DNA of 64,000 bases, taken from contig NZ_FMZU01000026.1 in the NCBI RefSeq assembly GCF_900101545.1, positions 30,316 through 94,315 of the forward strand, in the 5' to 3' direction. Positions within the stretch are counted from its first letter, which is position 1. Each line of letters starts with the position of its first letter. Under the pieces are notes generated by a model. That model did not search any database. It had not been told where the DNA came from and saw nothing but the letters and a program-made list of their open reading frames with translations. Source of the stretch: Variovorax sp. CF079 (GTDB lineage: Bacteria; Pseudomonadota; Gammaproteobacteria; Burkholderiales; Burkholderiaceae_C). This document shows, one piece after another, positions 8,432 through 16,516 of the stretch. The position numbers and the translations under genes were made by a program.

Positions 8432-8800
8432 CTACGACACCGACGCCTTGCCGTCAGGCAGCGTTGCGCGCATCGAAACGTACTCGCGGGGCTGTTTGGT
8501 TTGGAGAGCTTCGCGCAAGTGTTCCATTCCCTCACCATCCAATCTCAGTCCGGCGGTGTGCCCCCGCGGTATCACCTGAAGCGGTTTGCGGAAGAATTTG
8601 TTTTCGACCTCGCGCACCGTTAGACGCACGCTCGCAACTGCTCCTAGCTCGACGGAAACGAGTTCTGGCGGAGTTCCATCTACGCGGGTCAATGCAAGTT
8701 CGGTGAACACCGTGCCGAGGGGCACGTCGATATTCCCATTCGCACCGACAACAAGTCCATCATCAAGGATGCTTTCGACTAGGAAATCTGCGACCGTCAT
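8432..8800 (-). CDS. Hypothetical protein (122 aa)
   Basis: Not recognised. The product is soluble, rich in beta-strand-type segments such as GLVVGANGNIDVPLGTVF and VASVRLTVREVENKFF, with no signal peptide or catalytic motif I can name. It is the first of a row of unrelated short genes on the minus strand. A copy of the dispersed motif TGGCCGACTGTAGCC lies 40 bp upstream of the start. Sensible amino-acid composition and strand alternation suggest it is real. Confidence 0.6.
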   Translation of the reverse strand: MTVADFLVESILDDGLVVGANGNIDVPLGTVFTELALTRVDGTPPELVSVELGAVASVRLTVREVENKFFRKPLQVIPRGHTAGLRLDGEGMEHLREALQTKQPREYVSMRATLPDGKASVS

Positions 8801-8839
8801 TTGTTTGACTTTTCAGGAAGGATGTCGGACGTCTGCTCG

Positions 8840-8855
8840 TGGCCGACTGTAGCCG
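8840..8855 (+). repeat. Dispersed intergenic motif, copy 1
   Basis: TGGCCGACTGTAGCCG, between the hypothetical genes 8432-8800 and 8898-9176. It is one of at least thirteen related copies in the window, all outside the metabolic operons. Orientation is antisense to the flanking genes. Confidence 0.6.
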
Positions 8856-8897
8856 AAGCACTGTCCGCGACCCGAGGCCCGAGGCCCGAAGCGGGCA

Positions 8898-9176
8898 CTA
8901 TCTGGATGCGAGATCGGTGACTCCTGCGGAGTCGATCCGGCAAAGCCACTTTACGTGCGACCAGGTACCGGTCGTGTTGGCCTCTACGACTCCTCTGGCA
9001 AAGAGCACCTCGTGGGCACCGTCGTCATACAGATTCTCTTCTTGAACTTCGACCTGTAGTCCTGGCACGAGAGCTATGAGTACCCCAGATACGTCCGCCC
9101 TGCTGTCAAACTGAGACAGCATAACGAGATCGTGTTCTATGAGTTCGTTGAAATCAACCGAGAAGCGAGGTGCCAT
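8898..9176 (-). CDS. Hypothetical protein (92 aa)
   Basis: Not recognised. The internal start at 9176 (MAPRFSVDFNELIEHDLVML) was chosen because the longer reading to 9314 would overlap the next gene and begins with arginine-rich, non-protein-like sequence. The product contains LVPGLQVEVQEENLYDDG and a Trp-containing HVKWLCRID end, a small beta-rich fold. Sixty-two bases separate it from the gene upstream, with no dispersed motif between them, so these two may be co-transcribed. Confidence 0.6.
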   Translation of the reverse strand: MAPRFSVDFNELIEHDLVMLSQFDSRADVSGVLIALVPGLQVEVQEENLYDDGAHEVLFARGVVEANTTGTWSHVKWLCRIDSAGVTDLASR

Positions 9177-9238
9177 TTTAAATGTCTGGTTCTGGCCGAC
9201 CCGTGCCATTGGCCGGGCAGATGGCCCCAACGGAACGC

Positions 9239-9667
9239 TCAGCCGCTCGCACTCAGCCCCTCTTTCCCGCGGAAAATTGCGGTCAATGCTTCCTCGACTG
9301 TTTGCCGGCTCCAATCTCCCGGAAGAAACTCGATGTCGTACTCTCGGTGACCATCGAGCTGGGATGCCGCCGCCGTGCTTAAGGTTGCCTTGAAGCCCGT
9401 TGCATTGAGCGCAACCTCCAACCGGTCGACACGATGGACTACTTGGTCGACGACCATGACCTCGATGACGTCGGAATCGACTTCACGAGCGAGCGAGAAG
9501 CAATAGTTCTGCGCTGGGTCGTGGCAGTAGATGTATGCCATTCCATCGTAGGCATCGCTGCTTGCCGAGGTACCCACCGTGGTGCGTAGCTGCATCAATT
9601 TCGCTGGACCTGAGAATCCCTGTGGCCCCGGGTCGGGACGGAACAGTTGTGCGAGACGCTTGAACAT
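9239..9667 (-). CDS. Hypothetical protein (142 aa)
   Basis: Not recognised. The product begins MFKRLAQLFRPDPGP and has alternating strands including YDGMAYIYCHDPAQNYCFSL, VIEVMVVDQVVHRV and YDIEFLPGDWSRQTVEEAL. No signal peptide or membrane segment is seen. It sits upstream of the 92-aa gene, with a copy of the dispersed motif 45 bp before its start. Confidence 0.6.
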   Translation of the reverse strand: MFKRLAQLFRPDPGPQGFSGPAKLMQLRTTVGTSASSDAYDGMAYIYCHDPAQNYCFSLAREVDSDVIEVMVVDQVVHRVDRLEVALNATGFKATLSTAAASQLDGHREYDIEFLPGDWSRQTVEEALTAIFRGKEGLSASG

Positions 9668-9712
9668 CGACTTCCTCTGCGGTTCTGGGCGGAGCCTGCC
9701 GCTCCTCTATTT

Positions 9713-9728
9713 GGGCCGAATTCTGCCG
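9713..9728 (+). repeat. Dispersed intergenic motif, copy 2
   Basis: GGGCCGAATTCTGCCG, upstream of the 142-aa hypothetical gene. It is closest to the copies at 52126 and 56684, which share GGCAGAAT and CGGCCCA on the opposite strand. Confidence 0.5.
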
Positions 9729-9779
9729 TGATTTCGAACGCCCGCTTCTATGGGGACTTGTTTGTCAAGTCTTTCGATC

Positions 9780-11300
9780 AACATCTCAATGAACGGCGTT
9801 TCATGGTGGCACCTTCGTGTTGCTGAGCGGATGAGGCAGTGGCGGCATTGGTGACGCATCTTGATCCGAGGTCGGGGTGTGGCGAGCGTTCGAGCCAGTG
9901 CTCGGACGAACTTCTATCCGTGCAGGGTGCGCACACCTTGCACCTCATGCTGCATGCGCACGAAGCACACTGGCAAACCCCGGTTATCGGCGCGCCCCTT
10001 CTTTGGGGACGGTCACTTCTATGCAGTGACCCGCGGACGTTGCGGGCGCGTCGACCTTTGATCATGATGATGCGTTCCTTGGCCACCGTGCGTTGGAACA
10101 AGGCTGCTCGGGACTTCAGGCAGTGGCCGGCTTGAGCTGGGCTCCGGCCGGTATCTCGCCGTACTGCAGATAGCGCCACAAGGCGATCGCCAGTCTTCTC
10201 GCCAAGGCGACGATGCCTACGCGACGCACGCGCTTGCCGCCGCCAGCGAAGCGCCGGTTGAACCACTGGGTCAGGGCGCTATCGGGCTGCAGGCGCAGCC
10301 AGCTCCAGGCGAGTTCGACCAGCAACGCGCGCGCTCGCTTGTTGCCGGCCTTGCTGATGCCCTGCTCGATCTGGCTGCCGCCGCTGTCGTAGGGCGTGGG
10401 TGCCAGCCCCAGGCAGCCGGCCAGCTCGCGCCGGTTGGCGAAGCGCCGCCAGCCGAAGAGCTCCTTGGGACCAACACCCAGGCGCCCTTGGGTCCGATGG
10501 CGCGCAGCTGGGCCAGCTGCGCCACCAGCGGCTGCTTGCCATCGGCCAGTTCCTCGCGCCGCTCGGCCTCCATCGCCTTCACCTGCTGCTTGACCAACGC
10601 AAGCCGAGCGCTCTCGCGCTCGATCTCGCCGCGCAACACAGGCGGTACCTGCTCGCCATGGCGCGCCCACCAGGCGGGCCAGTCGCGTCCGCCGATGATG
10701 ACGTGCGGGCGCAGGTTGTGCAGCACCAGCAGCGCGCCGATGCGGTTCATGTGGGAGGTGCGCTCCTGCGTCAGCCGGGCGAGCTCGCGGTGCGTGCGGC
10801 GCGCGTCTTCGTCCTCGGGCGTGGGCTCATGCACCACCGACCACACACGCTCGCCGCGATGATGGCGCAGCAGCATCGCCAGCAGCTTGTCGCCATCGAG
10901 CCGGTCGGTCTTGGCCCGCCTGGCGTGTCGGTTCACCTCGATGCTGGAGGAGTCGACCACGATGTTGTCCACACCCTGCTCGACCAGCCAGCGGTGCAGC
11001 CACCAGCCGTCGCGGCCTGCTTCGTAGCACGAGTGCACCTGGGCCTGCGGCGCGAGCTTGCAGCGCTCTCGGGCCTGGCCGATGCAGTGCGTAACTGCGG
11101 CCGTGTCGCCGGCGTCCACGTTGTACCGGCTCGGGCCGCGGTGGCCATCGCTCGCTGTCACCTTCCAGGACTTGTCGCCGAGCTCGAAGCTCGTGTACAG
11201 CTCGCCCTGGATCGCCGTATCCTCACGTTGTGGGACTGCTTGGGTTGTCGACATTTCCATCTCCTGCCAAGAAGTTAAGGAAATCCCGTTTTAGCCAAAC
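9780..11300 (-). mobile_element. IS110-family insertion sequence (IS1111-like), approximate limits
   Basis: The element is defined by its frameshifted DEDD transposase at 10116-11260. On the minus strand about 330 bp of non-coding DNA follows the transposase, with a 7-bp hairpin (arms 9927-9934 and 9955-9961). In IS1111-type members this downstream non-coding end carries the guide (bridge) RNA, so the arrangement fits that branch. Terminal boundaries could not be fixed: the family lacks classic terminal inverted repeats. Confidence 0.55.
10116..11260 (-). pseudogene. IS110-family transposase, frameshifted
   Basis: The N-terminal part (about 10470-11260) carries the RuvC-like DEDD residues: FELGDKSW (D), CYEAGRDG (E) and KTDRLDGDKL (D, D). 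The C-terminal transposase_20 part with the catalytic serine region TPYDSGGSQIEQGISKAGN is in another frame (10116 to about 10475). The break is near 10470-10480, where GAWVLV should continue directly into KELFGWRRFANR; the DNA there, GTCCCAAGGAG, needs a -1 shift. No canonical slippery heptamer is present, so mutation is more likely than programmed frameshifting. The missing junction would make the encoded protein inactive. Confidence 0.85.
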
Positions 11301-11370
11301 GGGCCTCGCTCAGGTAGTCCCACATAGCATCTTCTGGCCGCGTGCGGTCTTCGAGACACGCACTGCTTTA

Positions 11371-11883
11371 TCAGCTCACCACGTTGAGCTGCCCCTCATC
11401 CGAATTGACGGGAGGCGCAGGTTCTCGAAACGACCGTGTGAACCGCACACCGTTGAACGTATGCGTACAGCACTTGCAAGTAGGCGCCAAGCTTGCTGGC
11501 CCGAGATTTGGGTTCACGACTTGTAGAAGGCCAGACTCATCGACATAGAGCCCACTGAAGTACGATGACTCTCCTGTTCTGATGTAGTCCCGGCGTTCAG
11601 CATCGTTCGTTGCCACCAACCAGAAGATTGGCTCGGTGCAATCGAGCCGGCTGACGGCCTCTGAGTAAATCTCGGCCCACCGATTGCCTACCTTTGCCAG
11701 GAGGAACCTGAAGAGAGGGGTGTAGTCGCGACCGCGACGAGCCTTGCTATGCATAGGGGTTCGCATCGACTCATCGGATGCCCCTTGCTTCGAGTGCCTG
11801 TCGTCACGATAGTCACCACCGCTACGCCTGTTGGGTCGATGGGCCGTCGTGTTCTCTTTGCGAAATAGCGGTGACCTGTGCAT
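11371..11883 (-). CDS. Conserved hypothetical protein (170 aa)
   Basis: Function unknown. The core reads YTPLFRFLLAKVGNRW then EIYSEAVSRL and ends CKCCTHTFNGVRF, a pattern I have seen in bacterial conserved hypotheticals that begin with a basic YRDD-type segment, as here. The CxCC near the C-terminus could be a metal or redox site. Downstream in-frame ATGs at 11766 and 11754 are alternatives, but the N-terminal basic part fits the family. It stands alone, flanked by the IS element and a copy of the dispersed motif. Confidence 0.65.
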   Translation of the reverse strand: MHRSPLFRKENTTAHRPNRRSGGDYRDDRHSKQGASDESMRTPMHSKARRGRDYTPLFRFLLAKVGNRWAEIYSEAVSRLDCTEPIFWLVATNDAERRDYIRTGESSYFSGLYVDESGLLQVVNPNLGPASLAPTCKCCTHTFNGVRFTRSFREPAPPVNSDEGQLNVVS

Positions 11884-11955
11884 GTCTACTGAAGGTTGCC
11901 TGGAAGCGGCCGTAGCCCGGCGGTTTGATGCCCATTGTTGGGCGCCGAGGCACGG

Positions 11956-11996
11956 ACCGATTGTTCATGCCGCGCGGTTGGTGTGCACGCGCTTCG
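11956..11996 (+). repeat. Dispersed intergenic motif, copy 3 (extended)
   Basis: ACCGATTGTTCATGCCGCG followed by GGTTGGTGTGCACGCGCTTCG. It aligns over about 45 bases with the copy at 12755 and its right flank (GCCGCGTGGTCAGTGCGCACGCGCTTCG), so the repeated unit in this part of the window is longer than the 16-base core. Confidence 0.5.
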
Positions 11997-12129
11997 GGGC
12001 AAGACCGCTGAATCTTCGCAACAATGTCGCGCGGATGCCTCGAACTTCCGCTAGCGAGCGAATTTAGCCTTGCCTCCGAATGACCGCTCCTGGCTGCCGA
12101 AGGCGGCACTACATCCGCGGTGGCTTGGA

Positions 12130-12687
12130 TCACGGTGCTTCGATCACGAATTGGGTGCTTTTCAGTTTGAAGTCAGTGGCATTTGGATAGCGCAAAGCGA
12201 CCTCTCCAACTTTGCACTCTGCCCTCAGCGAACCGTCATTGGGTCGACCCGGCCTGGAGGGCGGTGCGAGTTCACATTCCATTCGCACCCGAGTACGGCC
12301 CCAACCGAGTCCGCCGTGCCGGATCTGAAGGCTCTTTCCCCTGTGCGCGACATCGAACCAGTACTCAAATCCGGGATCGCTGATGCTTGCAAGCGCGTTG
12401 TTGGTCTCGGGGGCATCCGGCGGTGCAAACCCCGTTGTCTGCTTGAAGGAGAACTGGCCGTATTGGTCAGTTTGGACCGCAAACGGTTGCGTGCAACCGG
12501 CTCGTCGTGCGCTGCTGCGGCTAAAAAGTTCTCCACAGCCAGAGACTATCGCGTTGACGATTGGTCGACCTTTGGTGGTTAGAACGCCTTGGACTTCGGC
12601 TTGTATTTCGGCGCGAGGCTCTTGGCCCAAAGATGGAAGCGACGCGGTCAGCAACGACATGAAACCGACGGTCCGCAGAAGCCTCAT
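12130..12687 (-). CDS. Putative exported hypothetical protein (185 aa)
   Basis: Not recognised. The start at 12687 gives a signal peptide (MRLLRTVGFMSLLTASLPSLGQ then EPRAE). A longer reading exists but its N-terminus would be arginine-rich and would cross a dispersed-motif copy. The mature part contains VQGVLTTKGRPIVNAIVSGCGE, then a YGQFSFKQTTGF strand, reminiscent of carboxypeptidase-regulatory-like beta-sandwich proteins. That is a weak resemblance only. Periplasmic or secreted location is inferred from the signal peptide. Confidence 0.6.
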   Translation of the reverse strand: MRLLRTVGFMSLLTASLPSLGQEPRAEIQAEVQGVLTTKGRPIVNAIVSGCGELFSRSSARRAGCTQPFAVQTDQYGQFSFKQTTGFAPPDAPETNNALASISDPGFEYWFDVAHRGKSLQIRHGGLGWGRTRVRMECELAPPSRPGRPNDGSLRAECKVGEVALRYPNATDFKLKSTQFVIEAP

Positions 12688-12754
12688 CTGTGTACTTTCT
12701 TCTCGCGTTGCTTGAGTGCAGGCATTCTTGCGTGTTCTGCCCGATGTCTGCTTA

Positions 12755-12770
12755 TGGCCGATTGTTGCCC
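12755..12770 (+). repeat. Dispersed intergenic motif, copy 4
   Basis: TGGCCGATTGTTGCCC, between divergent genes at 12687 and 12815. Its right flank GGTCAGTGCGCA matches the flank of the reverse-oriented copy at 18915 (GGTCAGTGCACA on that strand), so more than the core is shared. Confidence 0.6.
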
Positions 12771-12814
12771 GCCGCGTGGTCAGTGCGCACGCGCTTCGCG
12801 AACGCCGTGGCAAC

Positions 12815-13450
12815 ATGCACCTCATGAGCATGCCCCTTCTGTCAAGTGCTATCGTCGCCGCCCTGCGCGACTCTTCCGACATCTCCCGATGGATATCGAC
12901 GAACCATCCGGGCTCCATCATTCAAACCCCCACAAGCATGCTCGCTGGACCAAGCTACGGCATCTGTCTGGAGCATCGCGAGGCCGTGCTCTTGCTCATC
13001 GAGCACGATTGCCGAACGTCGGCCTACGCTTTGCTGAGGTCTGTCTACGAGGCCTACATGCGTGGACTTTGGGCTGAAGAGTGCGCGGACGAAACCGCGC
13101 TGGCGCAGATTGTGAGGACGAAGGAGCTTCCAACGATGGACACGGTGACGAAGCAACTCGACAAGGCGGGAGGAGATGCGACCTTTGCTCAATCAAAAGC
13201 GAAGGTCTGGAAAGCCATGTCGCACTACGCGCACGGCGGGCTTCGCCAACTCGAACGATGGGCTGGTGCCGATGGGATTGGCCCACGCCACCCTGACAGG
13301 GAAACCATCGAAGTGCTCCACCACGTCAACCTCTACGGCTTGCTTGCAGTACTGGGTATCGCTCGCTTGGCCCATGAGCCTACTGAACAACTTCAGGCTC
13401 TTCAGCAGAAGGTGTTGGCTTTCATCGCGAAGTTTGCCGACCCGACCTAG
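12815..13450 (+). CDS. Conserved hypothetical helical protein (DUF6988/DUF5677-like)
   Basis: About 211 aa from ATG 12815 (12824 is an alternative). Almost all helical; key segments are CRTSAYALLRSVYEAYMRGLW, VTKQLDKAGGDATFAQ, and KAMSHYAHGGLRQLERW. The LLRSxYEAYxRGLW pattern and the later SHYAHG resemble uncharacterised families in which a conserved Arg-Glu and His line a pocket. No enzymatic role is established. It is the only plus-strand gene in this row of small genes. Confidence 0.65.
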   Translation: MHLMSMPLLSSAIVAALRDSSDISRWISTNHPGSIIQTPTSMLAGPSYGICLEHREAVLLLIEHDCRTSAYALLRSVYEAYMRGLWAEECADETALAQIVRTKELPTMDTVTKQLDKAGGDATFAQSKAKVWKAMSHYAHGGLRQLERWAGADGIGPRHPDRETIEVLHHVNLYGLLAVLGIARLAHEPTEQLQALQQKVLAFIAKFADPT

Positions 13451-13524
13451 CGGTCGCTGTTGCGTCCTGCCCGTCGCGAGCGAGAAGCAAATCAATCGGC
13501 ACCTCCTCAGACGCAAACGGGTTC

Positions 13525-13540
13525 TGGCCGAATCTAGCCG
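13525..13540 (+). repeat. Dispersed intergenic motif, copy 5
   Basis: TGGCCGAATCTAGCCG, in the gap between the convergent genes 12815-13450 and 13620-14126. Confidence 0.55.
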
Positions 13541-13619
13541 GTCGCGGCCTCGGAGCTTTGGACCCACAGCGGAAGCCCGTCGCAAAAAACTGCCGGACCA
13601 ACGGACCAACGACGAACGC

Positions 13620-14126
13620 TCAAGGTTTACCTTCCTTGGCCGCCGGCCCGGAATGGCGACCTCTTATACCTCGAGGCTGCAGGCGAGCAAAGAATAATCC
13701 CGCGAGCGACAACAGTAGGAACAATCCCGCCATGAACGCAGGCTTTGTTTTGAAGTCGGCGAAGGCGGCCTGTTGCCTGGCCTCAGACAGAAGCGTTTGA
13801 CTTCCTGACTCAACTGCCACCACCCAAGCCTCCTCGCCGAGTGTCGAAGGAGCAAACCAAACTGCAAGGCGTTTGATGGGCGCGTTCTTTAGTTGCGCGC
13901 ACAGAGGTCTGACCCTTCCGCAAGAGGCCTGCTCGAAAGTACCGTCGACGCGCACAAACCTCGCTTGCGGCCACCGGGACTTTATGTACTCTGCGTCCAC
14001 GATGGCCATCTGTGCCGTGTCCTTTGTCAGTTCACGGGGGAGCGTGAGCCATTGCGCGCCAAAGAAAAACGCGGCAATCAGCCCGACCGTGGAGATGACC
14101 TGCGGATAAGCGCGCGTCTGAATCAT
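13620..14126 (-). CDS. Membrane-anchored hypothetical protein (168 aa)
   Basis: Not recognised. There is an N-terminal membrane segment (VISTVGLIAAFFFGAQWL), an extracytoplasmic middle with two cysteines (EQASCGRVRPLCAQL), and a second membrane segment near the C-terminus (FMAGLFLLLSLAGLFFA) followed by a basic tail. The two-segment hairpin with a soluble domain suggests an inner-membrane protein with the loop in the periplasm. It is flanked on both sides by dispersed-motif copies. Confidence 0.6.
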   Translation of the reverse strand: MIQTRAYPQVISTVGLIAAFFFGAQWLTLPRELTKDTAQMAIVDAEYIKSRWPQARFVRVDGTFEQASCGRVRPLCAQLKNAPIKRLAVWFAPSTLGEEAWVVAVESGSQTLLSEARQQAAFADFKTKPAFMAGLFLLLSLAGLFFARLQPRGIRGRHSGPAAKEGKP

Positions 14127-14225
14127 TGAGACCTGTTGGGTTTATCTAAGCTCGCACGTCGCGCAACGAACGTCTGCAATCCGGCCGCGGGCCGGTACAC
14201 GCTGACCATCGCGAAGCCGTGCTCC

Positions 14226-14241
14226 TGGCCGAATGTAGCTG
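14226..14241 (+). repeat. Dispersed intergenic motif, copy 6
   Basis: TGGCCGAATGTAGCTG, between the genes 13620-14126 and 14321-14902, 100 bp upstream of the former. Confidence 0.55.
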
Positions 14242-14320
14242 GCGCCGGGAGCACCTGTAAGGCGCCGAAGGCGGAAACTGGAGGGTCGTGACGAAAGACC
14301 GCTGTTGGCCGCAAGCCGCG

Positions 14321-14902
14321 CTAGCCCCAGAACCAAATCATGCCAAGGTGCGCGCTGCAGGCACGGTCGAGAAATTCGCGCAGGGCCTTGACATCAGCAA
14401 GTGCGTCCTGCGCAAGCTCTTGCTCATCACTCCCTGTCTCAGAAGCGTAGGCACGCGACCGCTCTTCCACCGTGGCCGCATCCAAGTCGCGCAATGCCGC
14501 TCGAAGCTCGGCTACCTGCGCTGCTCGAAAGGCGTGCGCATGCCCAAGCTGCACCTCGCCAAGCTCGACCGCCAGTCCAAGCATCTCTCCGCGGTATCGC
14601 CCCCCGACGTTGGGGAAGTTCGTGACACCGTCAACCTTGGCAGTAGTTCCGTTGAGGACGAAATAGAGCCCGCCCTTGGAGTACAGCGCCGTGCAGGCAA
14701 CTTCGGATTCCGGCCAAGCGCATCCGAGCTCGACATCGACCTCCTTCGTCACCTCGCGCTTCGAGAACCAAGAGCCGACCTTCTCAGTCGTGGTCATCTT
14801 TGGGCGCCGACCCTCGATGAAATCGCGCGTGTGCGCAGTGTTGCCCCGTAGGTGGTCCAGCTGCTCATCGCTCACGGTGCACAAACTCAGGTCGTACCCC
14901 AT
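14321..14902 (-). CDS. DUF1877/YfbM-like hypothetical protein (193 aa)
   Basis: The product begins MGYDLSLCTVSDEQLDHL, like the YfbM (DUF1877) family whose members start MGxxxxxxxVSxExL and end with a helix carrying His or Trp. Here the C-terminal part VKALREFLDRACSAHLGMIWFWG fits that ending. Residues between about 30 and 60 are charged and may be an insertion. It is a soluble protein of unknown function. A copy of the dispersed motif is 43 bp upstream. Confidence 0.55.
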   Translation of the reverse strand: MGYDLSLCTVSDEQLDHLRGNTAHTRDFIEGRRPKMTTTEKVGSWFSKREVTKEVDVELGCAWPESEVACTALYSKGGLYFVLNGTTAKVDGVTNFPNVGGRYRGEMLGLAVELGEVQLGHAHAFRAAQVAELRAALRDLDAATVEERSRAYASETGSDEQELAQDALADVKALREFLDRACSAHLGMIWFWG

Positions 14903-14944
14903 CGTCTTCCTTCAAGTTGGGCGGTTGGTCTGAATGTCCGCAGT

Positions 14945-14960
14945 TGGCCGACTGTAGCCT
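14945..14960 (+). repeat. Dispersed intergenic motif, copy 7
   Basis: TGGCCGACTGTAGCCT, upstream of the YfbM-like gene. It is the last of the seven same-orientation copies in the 8.8-15 kb region. Confidence 0.6.
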
Positions 14961-15094
14961 TTCAAAGCTGTTTGCCCGTGCGTTATGCACCGCTGGTGTA
15001 GCTCGGCACCCACAGTCCAGCCATGCGCGCCGCCGACCACCGGCCACAGGTGGCTCTAAGCTTGATGGCGCCGCGCAGGGCTGCTTCCAGAGCG

Positions 15095-15125
15095 AGACCT
15101 TGATTTCGATATTTGCGAATTGATG
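15095..15125 (+). promoter_or_regulatory. AT-rich promoter-like segment before the HTH/PIN pair
   Basis: GATTTCGATATTTGCGAATT is markedly AT-rich against its surroundings and contains the inverted repeat TTCG-N7-CGAA. It ends about 25 bases before the antitoxin start. Autoregulation of toxin-antitoxin operons through such sites is common, but binding here is inferred. Confidence 0.35.
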
Positions 15126-15147
15126 GGAAGTTTGGTAACCTCGTCGA

Positions 15148-15867
15148 ATGACGACCCTAAAAGCGCCTGGCAACGCAGGAGCGAAGCACACTACGGCACA
15201 ACGAGTATCAGGGAGGCCCTATATTGGCACCCTAGAGTCCGCCGTCCTCGAAGCGCTCAAGAACTCTCAGCGAACAGCAAAGCGAGGGCTGCCGAGCGCG
15301 GCCCGGAAGGCCATCCAGACGGGCGCATCGCGCACCAAGGCGACCACCATCCGAGAGGTCGTGCAAGGCGTTGATCCAATGAAATTGGTTCCTCCTGGCC
15401 AGCAAAGCCACCTTTTTCTGGAGGACCTCAAGAAGCAAGGCTTGCTCACCGTTCAGACGGTTCGGATCCGACCCAAGGGCGAGCCAGATCGCCGCTTCGT
15501 TGTCGAGTATGCGGTTGACCCGCAAGAACCGACCGCCGTAATCCTTCGCGTTAGGCCTGCATCAACAGCTGAGCTCAGCGCCCAAAGCCCCGAAATGCTC
15601 ACCACACAGCAAGCCGCGGATCGGCTCAATGTGAGCAGGCCATACGTGGCCCGCCTTGTTGATGATGGCACTTTCCAGGGCGTTGAGCGAACGCAATCTG
15701 GCCATCGCCGAATTCCACGGCAGGAAGTCGATCGGGTTCAAGGTGAAATGCGTGCTTCGCGTGAAGCTGCCTTCCTGGAAATGGACAGCATCACCACGAA
15801 GCAGAGGACGAGGGAGCTCAATGCCGCACGCGCCAAGTCAAAGCGTCCCTGGGTGAAGACCTCCTGA
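15148..15867 (+). CDS. Excisionase-type HTH protein, probable antitoxin
   Basis: 239 aa. The C-terminal half carries an excisionase/MerR-like helix-turn-helix: MLTTQQAADRLNVSRPYVA, then VDDGTFQGVERTQSGHRRI with the typical GHRR wing, at about residues 152-195. The N-terminal 130 residues are basic and unassigned; they include PGQQSHLFLEDLKKQGLL. The stop overlaps the PIN gene start by one base (TGATG), which argues for coupled translation and a toxin-antitoxin pair. At 239 aa it is much longer than usual antitoxins. An alternative view is a DNA-binding regulator that happens to precede the PIN gene, but the coupling favours an antitoxin. Confidence 0.8.
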   Translation: MTTLKAPGNAGAKHTTAQRVSGRPYIGTLESAVLEALKNSQRTAKRGLPSAARKAIQTGASRTKATTIREVVQGVDPMKLVPPGQQSHLFLEDLKKQGLLTVQTVRIRPKGEPDRRFVVEYAVDPQEPTAVILRVRPASTAELSAQSPEMLTTQQAADRLNVSRPYVARLVDDGTFQGVERTQSGHRRIPRQEVDRVQGEMRASREAAFLEMDSITTKQRTRELNAARAKSKRPWVKTS

Positions 15868-16505
15868 TGGCGGCAGCTAAGCTGCAGCGCGCGGCCTTGG
15901 TCGCGCCGGGGCAGGTGCCGCTGGTGTACTTGGATGCAAACGTCCTAATTCCCGAATACCTGCGAAGTGTTTTCTTGGATCTTGCGCATGCGGGGCTCAT
16001 TCAGGCGCACTGGGGCAAGCAAGTCCTGGTCGAGGTTCGCCGAAACCTCCTCAAGCCGAAGTTCGGGCAATCCGCCGCGAGCGTCGACAAGTTGCTTCGA
16101 TTGATGGCCGACGCGTTCCCGGACGCATTGGTCCTTGGCAGCGAGACATTGGAGGCGAACTTCGCTGGCACGACTGACCCCAAAGACGCCCACGTGGCTG
16201 CCGGCGCCTTAAAGCTCAGCCAAATGATTCGCGGGGGCCAGTCAGTCGTGCTGGTAACAAGCAATATGAAGGATCTGCCACAGAAGGCATTTGCGGGGAC
16301 CATGGTCCAAGTGACGAGGCCTGGAACGCTCCTCCACGATCTTCTCGCGGCGGACCCCAACGTCGCGAGGGTGCTAATCAAAATGATCGGCCGGTTCAAG
16401 GCCCCGCCCATCAGCCAGGAAGATCTGTTGGACGTCCTGTCTGCATCGAACTGCAACCAATTTGCTACCAGTCTCGCTGCGGCATGGGGCTTCACAAGAG
16501 GATGA
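15867..16505 (+). CDS. PIN-domain protein, probable ribonuclease toxin
   Basis: 212 aa. PIN-fold acidic residues are visible: VYLDANVLI (first Asp, about residue 23), an ETLEANF acidic segment, TTDPKDAHVAAGAL (DxxD before a helix) and VTSNMKDLP, where the usual fourth Asp is replaced by Asn followed by KD. PIN toxins cleave RNA with Mg2+ ions held by these residues. The C-terminal 70 residues extend beyond the domain and may bind the partner. It is encoded immediately after the HTH protein with one-base overlap. Confidence 0.82.
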   Translation: MAAAKLQRAALVAPGQVPLVYLDANVLIPEYLRSVFLDLAHAGLIQAHWGKQVLVEVRRNLLKPKFGQSAASVDKLLRLMADAFPDALVLGSETLEANFAGTTDPKDAHVAAGALKLSQMIRGGQSVVLVTSNMKDLPQKAFAGTMVQVTRPGTLLHDLLAADPNVARVLIKMIGRFKAPPISQEDLLDVLSASNCNQFATSLAAAWGFTRG

Positions 16506-16516
16506 CCAGGGCGTGC

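Noticed and set aside
10465..10485. Programmed -1 frameshift in the IS110 transposase
   Set aside because: The site GTCCCAAGGAG has no slippery heptamer or obvious stimulator, and IS110 transposases are normally one ORF.
8432..14960. Interpretation of the motif row as integron attC sites
   Set aside because: No paired R'/R'' core (GTTRRRY/RYYYAAC) around the copies, no integrase gene, and the motif has only a 3-bp internal complement.
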